Position numbers and translations under genes: made by a program. A stretch of DNA of 64,000 nucleotides from an uncultured Myxococcales bacterium (GTDB lineage Bacteria > Myxococcota_A > UBA9042 > DTJE01), in contig CAIOFV010000129.1 of NCBI GenBank assembly GCA_903857665.1, positions 23,042 to 87,041 of the forward strand, given 5' to 3'. The notes under the pieces were generated by a model. That model was not told the origin of the DNA. It saw nothing but the letters and a program-made list of their open reading frames with translations, and made no database searches. Positions 12,352-22,834 of this stretch are shown here, one piece after another. Each line of letters opens with the position of its first letter. The stretch's first letter is position 1.

Positions 12352-12950
12352 GGGCGCGACCGCCGCCGGAACCGCAGCACCAGCACGCCGGCCGCGGCCA
12401 GCAGCAGGTCTATCGCGACGACCAGGGTCGGCACGCTGGCCCTGCCGGCGTCGCAACTGAACGGGCCGTGGTACGACGACTTGCACACCCACTGGTCGTC
12501 CCAGGGCAGGACGCCGTCCCAGGGGGTGCCGCCCTCGGGGGCCGCCGCGCAGTTCCAGCCGATCAGCGAGTCGACATGGATCTGCTCCCAGGCCATGGTT
12601 CCGGTGGAACTGCACGGCAGCGGATCCACCAGCCCGTACCTCCAGTCGCCGGGGGGTACGCAGGGATCCAGCCAGCACGTCCGCCAGGTGGTGTCCACAC
12701 ACGAGTCCGCCAGCACGTAGGCCGTGGACCCGTCGGCGGCCACCCGCAGCACGTGCCCGCCCCCGCCGCACGTGTACGCGGCAGCGCTGGAATCGGCACA
12801 GATCGTCACCGCCTGCCCGTCCCGCGACAGCGAGTATCCGATCGGCGGCGCCGAGTCCGCCCTGGCCGTCCCCGGCAAGGCCGTTGCCAGCAGGATCCCG
12901 GTCGCCACGAACACCTTCGCCGCGCCCCCCGCACCCGCCCGCCGGGCCAT
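12348..12950 (-). CDS. Secreted protein with MYXO-CTERM-like C-terminus (Cys, TM, Arg cluster)
   Basis: N-terminal signal peptide; C-terminus SCDAGRASVPTLVVAIDLLLAAAGVLVLRFRRRSRP. Confidence 0.65.
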   Translation of the reverse strand: MARRAGAGGAAKVFVATGILLATALPGTARADSAPPIGYSLSRDGQAVTICADSSAAAYTCGGGGHVLRVAADGSTAYVLADSCVDTTWRTCWLDPCVPPGDWRYGLVDPLPCSSTGTMAWEQIHVDSLIGWNCAAAPEGGTPWDGVLPWDDQWVCKSSYHGPFSCDAGRASVPTLVVAIDLLLAAAGVLVLRFRRRSRP

Positions 12951-13148
12951 TTCGCTCCTCCACCTGCCTGCCTGCACGAAGGATACCGAATCCCCCCCCG
13001 CGGCTGCAATGCTCCGAACCCGGCGGGTCCCGACCACGACTCGGGCGAGGTCGAGGGAGGAGCGGGCGATGGCGGCGGGTCCCCGGGCTTCACGCTTCCC
13101 GCCCGAACGGTGTATAAATGGCGCCGAACCTCAACCTTGGAGACACTG

Positions 13149-13844
13149 ATGCGGATCCTCAACGCGACCCTGGCCCTGGCGGCGACGATCGCCCTTTGCG
13201 GCTGCCCGACGGACGGAACGTCCGGCACCGACGTCGGCGACCTTCCGGGCACCGACAATCCGGGCATCGACAATCCGAGCGTCGGCGGGTCCCTGCCCTG
13301 CGCCGACTATACGAACACGCGGCTCGCCTGCCCGACGAGTCCCGACGTCCACACCCTGACCGCCGTGCAGACGCTCCAGAAGATGAAGGCCATGTTCGAG
13401 GCGGGCTTCCCGGGCACGGTCTGGATGGGCGGCATTGCCGGCATTTCCATCGACCGGAACGGCAAGGCCGTGGACAAGGGCCCGACCATCTCGGGGACCG
13501 GCTTCTCGTTCGAAAGCCCCTCCGGCTGGACGGGCAACTTCTGCGTGGATCAGGGCGCCGTCGATGACTCGCTGAACTACGACACGTCGGATGGCGCATG
13601 CACGGCCATCCGCAGCTGCCAGTCCGTAAACTGCAACGCGGTTCCGACGACGTACGTGTTCCCGACGATCGACTCCCCGGCCGCGGTGCTGGCGGCGTTC
13701 CCCAGCGACCCGGCCGACGCCTGGTACAACATCAGCCTGGTCCTGGGCAACGGCACGTTCTGGACGGTCACCCGCCTGGCGATCAACGGTCAGACAGTCG
13801 CAACCGTGAAGATCGACTCGGACACCGGTGCGGTCATCCCGTAG
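13149..13844 (+). CDS. Lipoprotein of unknown function
   Basis: MRILNATLALAATIALCGC lipobox, short D/P/G linker GTDVGDLPGTDNPGIDNPSVGG. Confidence 0.7.
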   Translation: MRILNATLALAATIALCGCPTDGTSGTDVGDLPGTDNPGIDNPSVGGSLPCADYTNTRLACPTSPDVHTLTAVQTLQKMKAMFEAGFPGTVWMGGIAGISIDRNGKAVDKGPTISGTGFSFESPSGWTGNFCVDQGAVDDSLNYDTSDGACTAIRSCQSVNCNAVPTTYVFPTIDSPAAVLAAFPSDPADAWYNISLVLGNGTFWTVTRLAINGQTVATVKIDSDTGAVIP

Positions 13845-13864
13845 CGCCCCGCCCCGAGCCCTCC

Positions 13865-16655
13865 CTAGTTGACCGGCCGCACCTCGATTTCCGTGTGCAT
13901 CGTCACGCTTTCGCCCGCCTGCAGCGTGGTGCGCAGACCGGATACTTCCATTTCCAGGTCCTGCAACTCCACCGGGTACGCGTACAACTGGGTGTAGTCC
14001 ACCTCGACCGGCGTGAAGCGGTGCGTCAGGCGCAACCCCTTGCTGCCCGTGAACGTCCACTGGCCCGCGGGGGTCTGGTCCTTGCGGAAGTACTGGCCTT
14101 CGCGCATGCCGGCGACCACGGCGGTCATGTCCTCGTCGCCCGGCACGCCGTCCTTCCCCGTGTACGCCACGCGCGTGGTCGCCACGTCGCCCAGGTCCAT
14201 TTCGAAGTGGCTGCGCAGCCGCGTCTGCCGGGCGCCCGGCCCCGGGTTGGTCACCGTCGATACGACGCGCAGGATCGGCTGGTCGGGGTCCAGCGTCATC
14301 GTGCGCACCAGGTTCAGCCCGTCGAAGGTGGTCAGGGTGACCGTGATCGACCGCTCGGTCACGTCGCTTTCGGTGCCGGGCTCGACCCAGCCGAAGAAGT
14401 TCATGCCTTCCCCGACGTGGTCCTCCAGGCCCCCCGCGAAGGGATAGAACAGGCCCGGGCGCCGGTCCCAGGCGGTCACTGTCTTGCCGCTGGCGCGGTC
14501 CGTGATCCGCAGCGCCCGCCCCGCCAGCATCGGCACCACGTCCACCTGCAGCCCGGCATTCGAAATCGTCTTGACCGGCTGGTCCACGCCCAGGATCACG
14601 TACAGCAGCGTCATGGTGTCGGGGCTGCCCTGCGCCTCGCGGATCGACGTGAAGCCGTGCTTGTTCATCATGTCGATGAACGCGCCCACCTCATCGAAGG
14701 TCGCCTGCCCCGGATTCCAGCGCAGCATGCCGTCCTCGATGCGGTACCCGTTGCGCGGGAAGAACCGCGCGTACCCCAGCGGCATCGCGGCCACCTGCAC
14801 CCGGTCCAGCAGCACCGGGTCGTCGGCGACCATCTGCTCGGCCTCCTTGAACAGCGCCTCGCCCGTCACGACCACGTCCTCGGGCAGGTAGCCCTGCGCC
14901 GGGTTCGTGTACAGGTGCATGTGGATGTTGTCGTGATCCACCTTGTCCTGCAGCAGGTGGATCCAGTCGTACATCGGGCCCCACGCCGCGCCGTAGTAGT
15001 CCTCCAGGAAGCGCCGGATCAGCCGGTCCGGGTCCTGCGTCGGATCCCACAGCAATTTCGCGCCGAACCACGGCCGCAGCAGGCTGAACTCGCCGCCGCC
15101 GCCCTGGTCCATGCCCTGCAGGAAGATGCCTTCGACCCCGATGTCACGATAGAACCCCAGGTTGTCGGCCAGCGCGAAGAAGTTCGGGAACGGGTTGTAG
15201 TAGTGCATGAAGTCGACGATGTAGTGCCAGATGTACAGGTGGCCCGTCAGGTGGCTCCACGCTTCGGCGCGGCGCTTGTAGTCCGCGTTCTTGTCGCACG
15301 TGCGGATCGGGTGGCTGTCGCACGACGGGTACATGTGGCACAGCCAGATCGCGACGTTCGAGTGCAGGACCAGCCCGACGGGCGGCTCTTCCGAGTACGT
15401 GTAGGCCAGCGTGCCGATCTGCTTGTCCGGGTACACCGCCGCGGTGCGCTTCGCCAGTTCGCTGACGAACCAGAACTGGGTGCCGCCGGCGGTGCCATAC
15501 AGTTCGTTCATCGCCTTGCACTTCGGGCACTCGCACCCGTTGTAGTGGTCCATCTGGCTGAAGTTGAACTGGCGGACGTTCGGCGACGCGGCCATGCTGG
15601 CCAGCATCTTTTCGGTGACGATGTCCAGCACGTCGGGGTTGGTCAGGCACAACTGGGTGTCTTCCCGGATGCGGACCCCGCCGATCTCGCTGAAGTATTC
15701 CGGGTGCGTGTCGAAGTACTCGTCGGGCGAAATGAAATTGAAGCAGGTATGCGCCTGCCCGGCGTTGGAATGCTGCAGGCCCCAGGTCGCGTCGGGCCCG
15801 TCGCCGCCGTCGTTGTCGGCCTGGTGCGCCAGGAACGCGCGATCGGCGCCCGGCCAGGCGTAGTAGATCCGCCGCCAGTTGAACGCGGGCTGGACCGCCA
15901 GGTCGGCGGCATTCGGGAACGTGACGTCGGTCACCTTCGGCACGATCGTGACGCCGGGCGCGGTCCAGCGGACCTTCAGCGCGGTTTCGGCGAACCGGTG
16001 CACGCCGTACATCGTGCCGGCGCCCGGGGTGCCCGCGATGACCACGCTGGGCGGGACCGCGCGCAATACATAGCCCTGCTCGCCGATGTCGGCGGGGTCC
16101 GGGTCCACGCCCAGCGCCATTGCGGCGGCGCCCTGGCCGATGACGATCTGTGGCGTGTCGGGCGTGTCGGGCGCGGCGACGATCGGCAGCGTCAGGCCGG
16201 TGGCCTCCAGGAACAGCGCCTGCAGCTCGATGGCGGCGTTATGCTCGGACGGGCTGGCGTCGTCGGCCACCACGATCACGTGGCTGCTGGCGCCGTCCTT
16301 CACGAGGTTGAAGGAGGGGACGGGCGGGCCCGGGTCCTCGGGGACGTCGGCGTAGTCGCGGCCGGGATCGACGGCCGGAACGTCGGGGATCTCGAGGGCG
16401 TCGGGAGCATCAGGCGTCGGGGGCACGTCGAGCACGTCCGGCACGTCCCCGGTATCCCAATCCCCTGTGCTGGAATCGCACTCGCAATCCCGAATGACGC
16501 TGTCGCGTTCGACGTCGGACGCGATGTCCGGCGTCACGTCGGAGGTCGGCCCGGGATCGCCGACCGTTACCGGTTCGCCGTCCGCGTAGCACGACACCGC
16601 CCCCAGCGACACCAGCAGCACCAGCAATGCGACGGGCAGGCGGGATTCACGCACG
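13865..16655 (-). CDS. DUF4838-type lipoprotein (alpha-glucuronidase-like glycoside hydrolase relative)
   Basis: GTG start, lipobox LVSLGAVSC, acidic linker, then PQIVIGQGAAA...YGVHRFAE...NWRRIYYAW...CECPKCKAMNE. Confidence 0.75.
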
Positions 16656-16758
16656 GCGGGCCTCCGAAGGGGGAAATCGCGGACAGGGTAACGACGACGC
16701 GCGCGAAATGAAAGGCCGGATCCGACGTCCGAGGGGCACGCGGTGGCAGGGCGACGCG

Positions 16759-17262
16759 TCACCCCTCCAGCAGCAGGTCGGCCAGCGCCTTCCGCACCTT
16801 CGGCTTCGCCTCGTCCGCGGGCCGGCCCAGCGGCGTGAAGGCGATCGGCTCGACGCCCTCCGGCAGGTGCAGCACCTCGCGGGCGGCGGCGACGTCGAAG
16901 GCGCAGACCCAGCACGTCCCCAGGCCCAGGTCCGTGGCCTGCATCACGATGTGGTCCATCACGATCGCCGCGTCGATGTCCGCGTGGTTCTTGCCGTCCT
17001 TGCGAACCCACCCTTCCGACGGCACGGCGCAGACGCCGATCAGCAGCGGCGCGGCCCCGAACCAGGGGCGGTGATAGATGCGCTGCAGTTCCTCGGAACG
17101 CCCGGCGGTCCGGATCGCCAGCAGCCGGAAGGGCTGCTTGTTGGCAGCGGTCGGGGCCAGGCGTGCCGCTTCCAGCACCTTCGCGAGGTCCGCGTCCGAC
17201 ACCGGGTCCGGTCGATAGGCCCGCACGCTGTACCGCATTGCCACCAGTTCCTGGAAATCCAT
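16759..17262 (-). CDS. Nitroreductase family protein
   Basis: MDFQELVAMRYSVRAYRPDPVSDADLAKVLEAARLAPTAANKQPFRLLAI. Confidence 0.9.
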   Translation of the reverse strand: MDFQELVAMRYSVRAYRPDPVSDADLAKVLEAARLAPTAANKQPFRLLAIRTAGRSEELQRIYHRPWFGAAPLLIGVCAVPSEGWVRKDGKNHADIDAAIVMDHIVMQATDLGLGTCWVCAFDVAAAREVLHLPEGVEPIAFTPLGRPADEAKPKVRKALADLLLEG

Positions 17263-17408
17263 GGTAGGTCCTCCTTTTGATCAACCCGAGTCGACTGCGG
17301 CGCCGCGGTGCGCGCGTCGAGATTGTACCCTGCCCGGAGCGATGGTACCGTTCCGAAACCCGGCTGGGACCGGTCGGACAGTCACTTTCCAGCGCCGACG
17401 GAGACGAC

Positions 17409-20264
17409 ATGCAAGCCCGCTTCCCGATCCGCTCCTGGCTGGTGTGCCTGGCCCTGACGCTCGCCGCGGCCTGCGGTTCCGGCACGTCGCACCCCGCCGA
17501 CAGCGGGCCGGACGTCACGGACCCGGGGCCGGTGGCCGACGTCCCGGAAGAAGCCATCGACGATGCGCTGCCGCGGGACGTCCCCGGGGAGGCCATCGGC
17601 GACCTCCCCCAGGGCGACGTGCTCCCCGACGCCATCGGCGACGTGCTCCCCGACATCCCCCCGGACCAGCGGGACAAGATCTTCGTGGAAGGCTGCCCCG
17701 TGCCGGGCCGGTCCTTCGCGCGGCAGGCCATCGACCCGGCGTTCGGCGTGGACGGCCCCGACGGCATCGGCACCGCGGGCGACTTCCTGATGGCGAACGG
17801 CAACGTGGCCTACGTCATCGAGGCCGCCGAGCACCACAACGCCTACTACCTGTATGGCGGCATCCTGGTGGACGCGGTGGCGGTGAACGGCTGCCGCCAG
17901 GCCGGCCCCGAACGGTTCCAGGAACTGGGCATCATGATGGGCACGCTGGACATCGGGAACTTCGTCCAGTCGGTGCTGCGGGCCTTCCGCGCCGACAGGG
18001 TCGAGGTGGTCGCCGACGGGTCGGACGGGGGCCCCGCGATCGTGCGGGCCACGGGCGCGGACGATACCTTCTGGCTGGTCGAGGACGAACTGATCCATTC
18101 CGCGTATTCGGCCGGGCAGGTCCGCCCGCGCAGCACTCCCCTGGGCATCGACACCACCGTGGACTACGTGCTGGCCCCCGACTCGAACGTGCTGGAAATC
18201 CGCGTGACGTTCACGAACCAGGACGCCACGCCGAAAAACCTGCTGTGCGGATGCCAGACCCTGTTCGGCGTATCGACGAGGATCACCTACTACTCCGACA
18301 CCCGGTTCCAGGTCAGCGGGTTCAACCTGCAGACGGGCGTGCCGTGGATGGTGGCTTCCAGCGGCGACGGCGCCTGGGCGTTCGCGATGGACGGCACGGA
18401 CCTGGCGACGATGAACATCTCGGGCGTCACCGCGCTGCTGGATCTCAGCCAGATCGTCGGCGGGCCGCTTTCGATCGGGCCCAAGGGGGATCCGGACGAC
18501 GCCGTGACGGTCCGATACTTCGTGGCCACCGGCCCCACCGACCCCAACAGCGCTGTCCGGCACCTGCAGGCCGTCAACCCGACGCCCATCCCCGACATGC
18601 CGTACACGCTGAAGGACGTTTCGGGCACCGTGGTCGAGCGCGACACGGGCGCCCCGATCGGCGGGGCGACGATCGACCTGGAAGCCCTGAACGGCGATGG
18701 CCAGTGGCGCGTGCTGGACGGCTTCGTCAGCGGCGACGACGGCAGGTTCGCCGGGCGGCTCCCCGACTTCGGGGCGAAGATGGGCGGATACCGCCTGATC
18801 CCGCGCATCACCGGACGTCCCGTCCCCGATCCCGTCACGGTGGACCCGGCCGTCGGCACCCCGGTCACCCTGGCGATGGACCGGGGCGGCACCGTGTGCG
18901 CGACCATCATCGACGACACGGGCAAGGGCCTCCCGGCCCGCGTGTACTTCTATCGTGGCGGCATCCTGGTGACGCGCATGCACCCGACCGGCGTCCCGAC
19001 GTGCGCCCCGATCGTGCCCAACACCTACGACGTCACCGTCACGCACGGCTTCGAGTACACGATGTACAAGGGGTCCGTCACGGTCACCGCGAACCAGTCG
19101 ACCGCGCTTTCGGCGTCGCTGTCCCACGTCGTGGACACCACCGGGTACCTGAACGCCGACACGCACTGCCACGCGGCCCCCAGCCCGGACAACGTCATTT
19201 CGATCCCGGAGCGCATCGCCACCGTCGCCGCCGAGGGACTGGAGGTGGTGGTGGCGACCGACCACGAGGCCGTGTCCGACTGGAGCAGCGGGGTCGAGGC
19301 GGACGGCCTGCAGGACTGGGTCGCCACCGTGATCGGCGAGGAGGTCACGGCCACGATGCCCGAGCACATGACGATGCTGGGCGCGCAACGGCGCCTGGAC
19401 ATCGACGGGCGGGGCGGGATCGTCCGGTGGTACGGGCTGGACATGGCCCAGTCGTTCGACGCGATCCGGGCTCGCGGCGCGCGCGTGGTCGGCCTGAACC
19501 ACCCGCAGGGCTGGATCACGGACATCCTGTACGACACCCGGACGGGCACGCTGGGCCTGAAGGACCCGACGCGGCTGGGGTTCCCGATCGACGCACAACT
19601 GTTTTCGTTCAACATGGACATGATCGAACTGATGAACGGCCCGCAGGCGGTCTTCAACGGCGGCAAGGGGATGTTCGACTACTGGACGTCGTTCCTGAAC
19701 CTCGGGCACCGGATCACGGCCGTGGGTTCGTCCGACGCCCACGACTACGAACTGCCGGGCGTGTCGCGCACCTACTTCCCGTCGCCGACCGACTCGCCGT
19801 CCGAGTTCAACCTGGACGACCTGGTCGTTGCGCTGAAGGGCGGCCGAGTGCTGGTCAGCCTGGGCGGCTTCGCCCGGGTGGAAGCCGACGGCACCGCGGG
19901 GATGGGCGACACGGTCACCGACGTGGACGGGGAAATCGACCTGGCGGTGCACATCGAAGGCATGCCCGACGTCGATATGGAGGCCTTCCGCGTGTACGTG
20001 AACTGCGACGAGGTCCTGGAGGTGCCGGCGACGTCGCCCAACGCGGCGGTGAAGTTCGACGGCACGGTGAAGGTCCCGGTGACCCAGGACGCCCACGTCG
20101 TGGTGATGGGTTTCGGGCGCAACCCCATGCCGACGGGCTTCCCGTGGATTTCGCCCAACGCGCCGCGGTTCGTCACCAACCCGATCTACGTGGACGTGGA
20201 CGGCAACGGCGTGTACGACCCGCCGGGCGGCAAGACCTGTACATACAACGAGGCGCTGCCCTGA
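17409..20264 (+). CDS. CehA/McbA-type PHP-like metallohydrolase lipoprotein
   Basis: Lipobox LTLAAAC, acidic linker, YLNADTHCHAAPSPDN, VVVATDHEAVSDW, GSSDAHDYE. Confidence 0.8.
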   Translation: MQARFPIRSWLVCLALTLAAACGSGTSHPADSGPDVTDPGPVADVPEEAIDDALPRDVPGEAIGDLPQGDVLPDAIGDVLPDIPPDQRDKIFVEGCPVPGRSFARQAIDPAFGVDGPDGIGTAGDFLMANGNVAYVIEAAEHHNAYYLYGGILVDAVAVNGCRQAGPERFQELGIMMGTLDIGNFVQSVLRAFRADRVEVVADGSDGGPAIVRATGADDTFWLVEDELIHSAYSAGQVRPRSTPLGIDTTVDYVLAPDSNVLEIRVTFTNQDATPKNLLCGCQTLFGVSTRITYYSDTRFQVSGFNLQTGVPWMVASSGDGAWAFAMDGTDLATMNISGVTALLDLSQIVGGPLSIGPKGDPDDAVTVRYFVATGPTDPNSAVRHLQAVNPTPIPDMPYTLKDVSGTVVERDTGAPIGGATIDLEALNGDGQWRVLDGFVSGDDGRFAGRLPDFGAKMGGYRLIPRITGRPVPDPVTVDPAVGTPVTLAMDRGGTVCATIIDDTGKGLPARVYFYRGGILVTRMHPTGVPTCAPIVPNTYDVTVTHGFEYTMYKGSVTVTANQSTALSASLSHVVDTTGYLNADTHCHAAPSPDNVISIPERIATVAAEGLEVVVATDHEAVSDWSSGVEADGLQDWVATVIGEEVTATMPEHMTMLGAQRRLDIDGRGGIVRWYGLDMAQSFDAIRARGARVVGLNHPQGWITDILYDTRTGTLGLKDPTRLGFPIDAQLFSFNMDMIELMNGPQAVFNGGKGMFDYWTSFLNLGHRITAVGSSDAHDYELPGVSRTYFPSPTDSPSEFNLDDLVVALKGGRVLVSLGGFARVEADGTAGMGDTVTDVDGEIDLAVHIEGMPDVDMEAFRVYVNCDEVLEVPATSPNAAVKFDGTVKVPVTQDAHVVVMGFGRNPMPTGFPWISPNAPRFVTNPIYVDVDGNGVYDPPGGKTCTYNEALP

Positions 20265-20379
20265 CGCCCCTGCGCCTGCACATATCCTGTGTGCCGGCTG
20301 GATTCATGGGACTCTTCTCGCAAGTTCCTCCCAAAACCCATAGAATCGCACGCTCTGAACGTCTGCCTCCTGTGCTGGG

Positions 20380-21963
20380 ATGCGGATGGAGAATGACGCC
20401 ATGGCACCGGATGAACCGGCCCCGAATCCGCCCCGGACTGCGACGGCTCGGCGAACCCCGATCCTCGTGGTCGAGGACGACCTGGACCTGACCAGCCTGA
20501 TCCAGCTGCGGCTGGAGGGGTCGGGCCTGACCGTCGTTTGCGCCGGGACTGGCGCCGAGGCGATCCGGATCGCGAGGGAACACGACGACCTGCTCCTGCT
20601 CCTGGACTACCAGCTCCCGGACATGAACGTGCTGGAACTGGTGGGCCAACTGGCCAGCGAAGGTCGCAAGGTACCCTTCATCGTCATGACCGGTCGCGGG
20701 GACGAAGGGGTCGCCGTCGATATGATGAAGGCCGGGGCCCGGGACTACCTGGCCAAGAACCTGTCGTTCATGGGTCGTCTGCGCCCGGTGGTGGAACACG
20801 TCCTGGAGGGGCTGGACAACGAGCGGCGGCTGGCGCAGGCCGAGGCCGACCTGGCGGCCCGGACGGCGACCCTCCGAGGCATCTTCGAGGCGGCGCCCGT
20901 GGGCATCGGGGTCACGTCCGAAGGGATCCTCGTGGACGTCAACATGTTCCTGTGCACGATGCTCGGTTACCCCCGGGGCGAAGTGCTGGGGCGGAAGGTC
21001 GACTGGCTTTTCGCCTCGACGCGCGAGTTCGAGTTGACCGCCCTTGCAGGCGGCGGGGCGGCGGAACCGGCAGGAACCCGCGCGTGCGAAACGACGCTGC
21101 GGCGGGCCGACGGCACCCTGCTGGACATCCTGCTGACGGTTTCATCGCCTGAAAGCACGGGTTCGCTGCCCGGCCGGGTCTTCACCGCACAGGATCTGTC
21201 CGAACGGCGCACCGCCGAGCGCGAGCGCGAACGCCTGGAATCCTACCTGCGACAGCAGCAGAAACTGGAGTCCATCGGTACCCTGGCCAGCGGCGTCGCC
21301 CACGAAATCAACAACCCGATCATGGCCGTGATGAACTACGCCCAGTTGATCATCGACCGGGTCCATCCCGACGACGTCGTCCGCCCGCTCGCCGAAGCGA
21401 TCATCCACGAAAACGAGCGCGTGGCGACCATCGTCCGCAACCTGCTGTCGTTCGCCCGTCCGGACACCGACAGCCGCACTCCGGCGGGCGTCGCGGACAT
21501 GCTGGAAGAAACGCTGTCGCTGGTGCGGGCGCCCTTCCGGAAGGAGAACATCGCCATCGATATCGACCTGCCGCCAGGCCTGGCCGAGGTGCGGTGCCGG
21601 CGGCAGCAGATCCAGCAGATCTTCCTGAACCTCCTGACGAACGCCCGGGACGCCCTGAACGAAAAGTACCCGGGAGCCAACCCGGACAAGGTGATCCGCA
21701 TCGCCGCCTCCGAAACGGTGGTCGATGGGCATCGGCGGGTGCACATCGTGTTCGAAAACCACGGTGCCGAACTGGCCCCCGAACTGATCGACCGCATCTT
21801 CGATCCGTTCTTTTCCACGAAGCCGCGGGACAAGGGGACCGGGCTGGGCCTGGCCATCAGCTTCCGCATCGCCGCCCAGCACCGCGGCCACCTTCAGGTC
21901 GAGCCGCTCCCGGGCCTCGGCGCGCGATTCCTGGTGGACCTTCCGGCGGGGAACGAGGGCTGA
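20380..21963 (+). CDS. Hybrid signalling protein: receiver - PAS - histidine kinase
   Basis: ILVVEDDLDLTSLI...LLDYQLPDMN (REC); SGVAHEINNPIMAVMNYAQ (H-box); DKGTGLGLAISFRI (ATPase). Confidence 0.9.
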   Translation: MRMENDAMAPDEPAPNPPRTATARRTPILVVEDDLDLTSLIQLRLEGSGLTVVCAGTGAEAIRIAREHDDLLLLLDYQLPDMNVLELVGQLASEGRKVPFIVMTGRGDEGVAVDMMKAGARDYLAKNLSFMGRLRPVVEHVLEGLDNERRLAQAEADLAARTATLRGIFEAAPVGIGVTSEGILVDVNMFLCTMLGYPRGEVLGRKVDWLFASTREFELTALAGGGAAEPAGTRACETTLRRADGTLLDILLTVSSPESTGSLPGRVFTAQDLSERRTAERERERLESYLRQQQKLESIGTLASGVAHEINNPIMAVMNYAQLIIDRVHPDDVVRPLAEAIIHENERVATIVRNLLSFARPDTDSRTPAGVADMLEETLSLVRAPFRKENIAIDIDLPPGLAEVRCRRQQIQQIFLNLLTNARDALNEKYPGANPDKVIRIAASETVVDGHRRVHIVFENHGAELAPELIDRIFDPFFSTKPRDKGTGLGLAISFRIAAQHRGHLQVEPLPGLGARFLVDLPAGNEG

Positions 21964-21979
21964 ACGTGAAACCGGGGCG

Positions 21980-22747
21980 TCACTGGCAGGTCGCGTCCAC
22001 GGCGCAGTAGGTCCCGGAGGCGCAGTCCGCATCGCCCAGGCATCCTTCGCGGCACTGGCCGTCACCCGCGCAGTGCTGGCCGTACAGGCAGTCGGCGGAA
22101 ACCGAGCATCGCAGAAGCGTCCAGCATCCACCGTCCGCTCCGCAGTAGCCGTTCGCCGGACAATCGGTGTCCGCCTGGCAGAAGTTGTACGCCACGCACT
22201 GGCCCGCGGCGCAGTAGTCGCCGACCGGGCAGTCGGCCGACACGGCGCAGGTCGGCAGGTAGAAGCACCGGCGATCCGTCGCGCAGAAGTACCCGTCCGC
22301 GCAGTCGTGCGCGCCCAGGCACTCGGTCGGCACCCAGCACATCCCGTCGGTGCCGCAGTAGGAACCCAGGGCACAGTCGGTGTCTTGCAGGCATCCCGCG
22401 ATCGCGGTGCCCACGCAGGCGCCGGTGGCGTCGCAGACGTATCCCTGCCCGCAGTCCGAATCGCGGTAGCACTCCCGCGTGGTGGCAACCGCGTAGCACG
22501 CGCCGTCCAGCCCGCAGGCGTAACCGGCCGCGCACTCGGAATCGGAGGAGCAGCCGCCCGGGTACAGGCAGATCCCGTTCACCCGGTCGCAGACCATGGT
22601 GCCGGGGCAGTCGTAGTCGCTGCCGCACGAAACGTATCGCGACCCGGGCCCCGGGCCCGGGTTGTCGATCGGGATGCATCCTCCGAAGGCCACGGCCGAA
22701 GCCACCAGCACGCAGGCCAGGATCGGGTTTCGCAGGGGGGTGTCCAT
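21980..22747 (-). CDS. Cys-rich repeat lipoprotein
   Basis: Lipobox AVAFGGC then repeats of the type CxxDxDCxxGxxC. Confidence 0.75.
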   Translation of the reverse strand: MDTPLRNPILACVLVASAVAFGGCIPIDNPGPGPGSRYVSCGSDYDCPGTMVCDRVNGICLYPGGCSSDSECAAGYACGLDGACYAVATTRECYRDSDCGQGYVCDATGACVGTAIAGCLQDTDCALGSYCGTDGMCWVPTECLGAHDCADGYFCATDRRCFYLPTCAVSADCPVGDYCAAGQCVAYNFCQADTDCPANGYCGADGGCWTLLRCSVSADCLYGQHCAGDGQCREGCLGDADCASGTYCAVDATCQ

Positions 22748-22834
22748 CGGTTCCTCCTCGATGTTCCGGGCCTTTCGACGACGTTGCTGGCCGGGTATTC
22801 GTGGCATTGCGAATCGACGCGCTTGACGGGTTGA

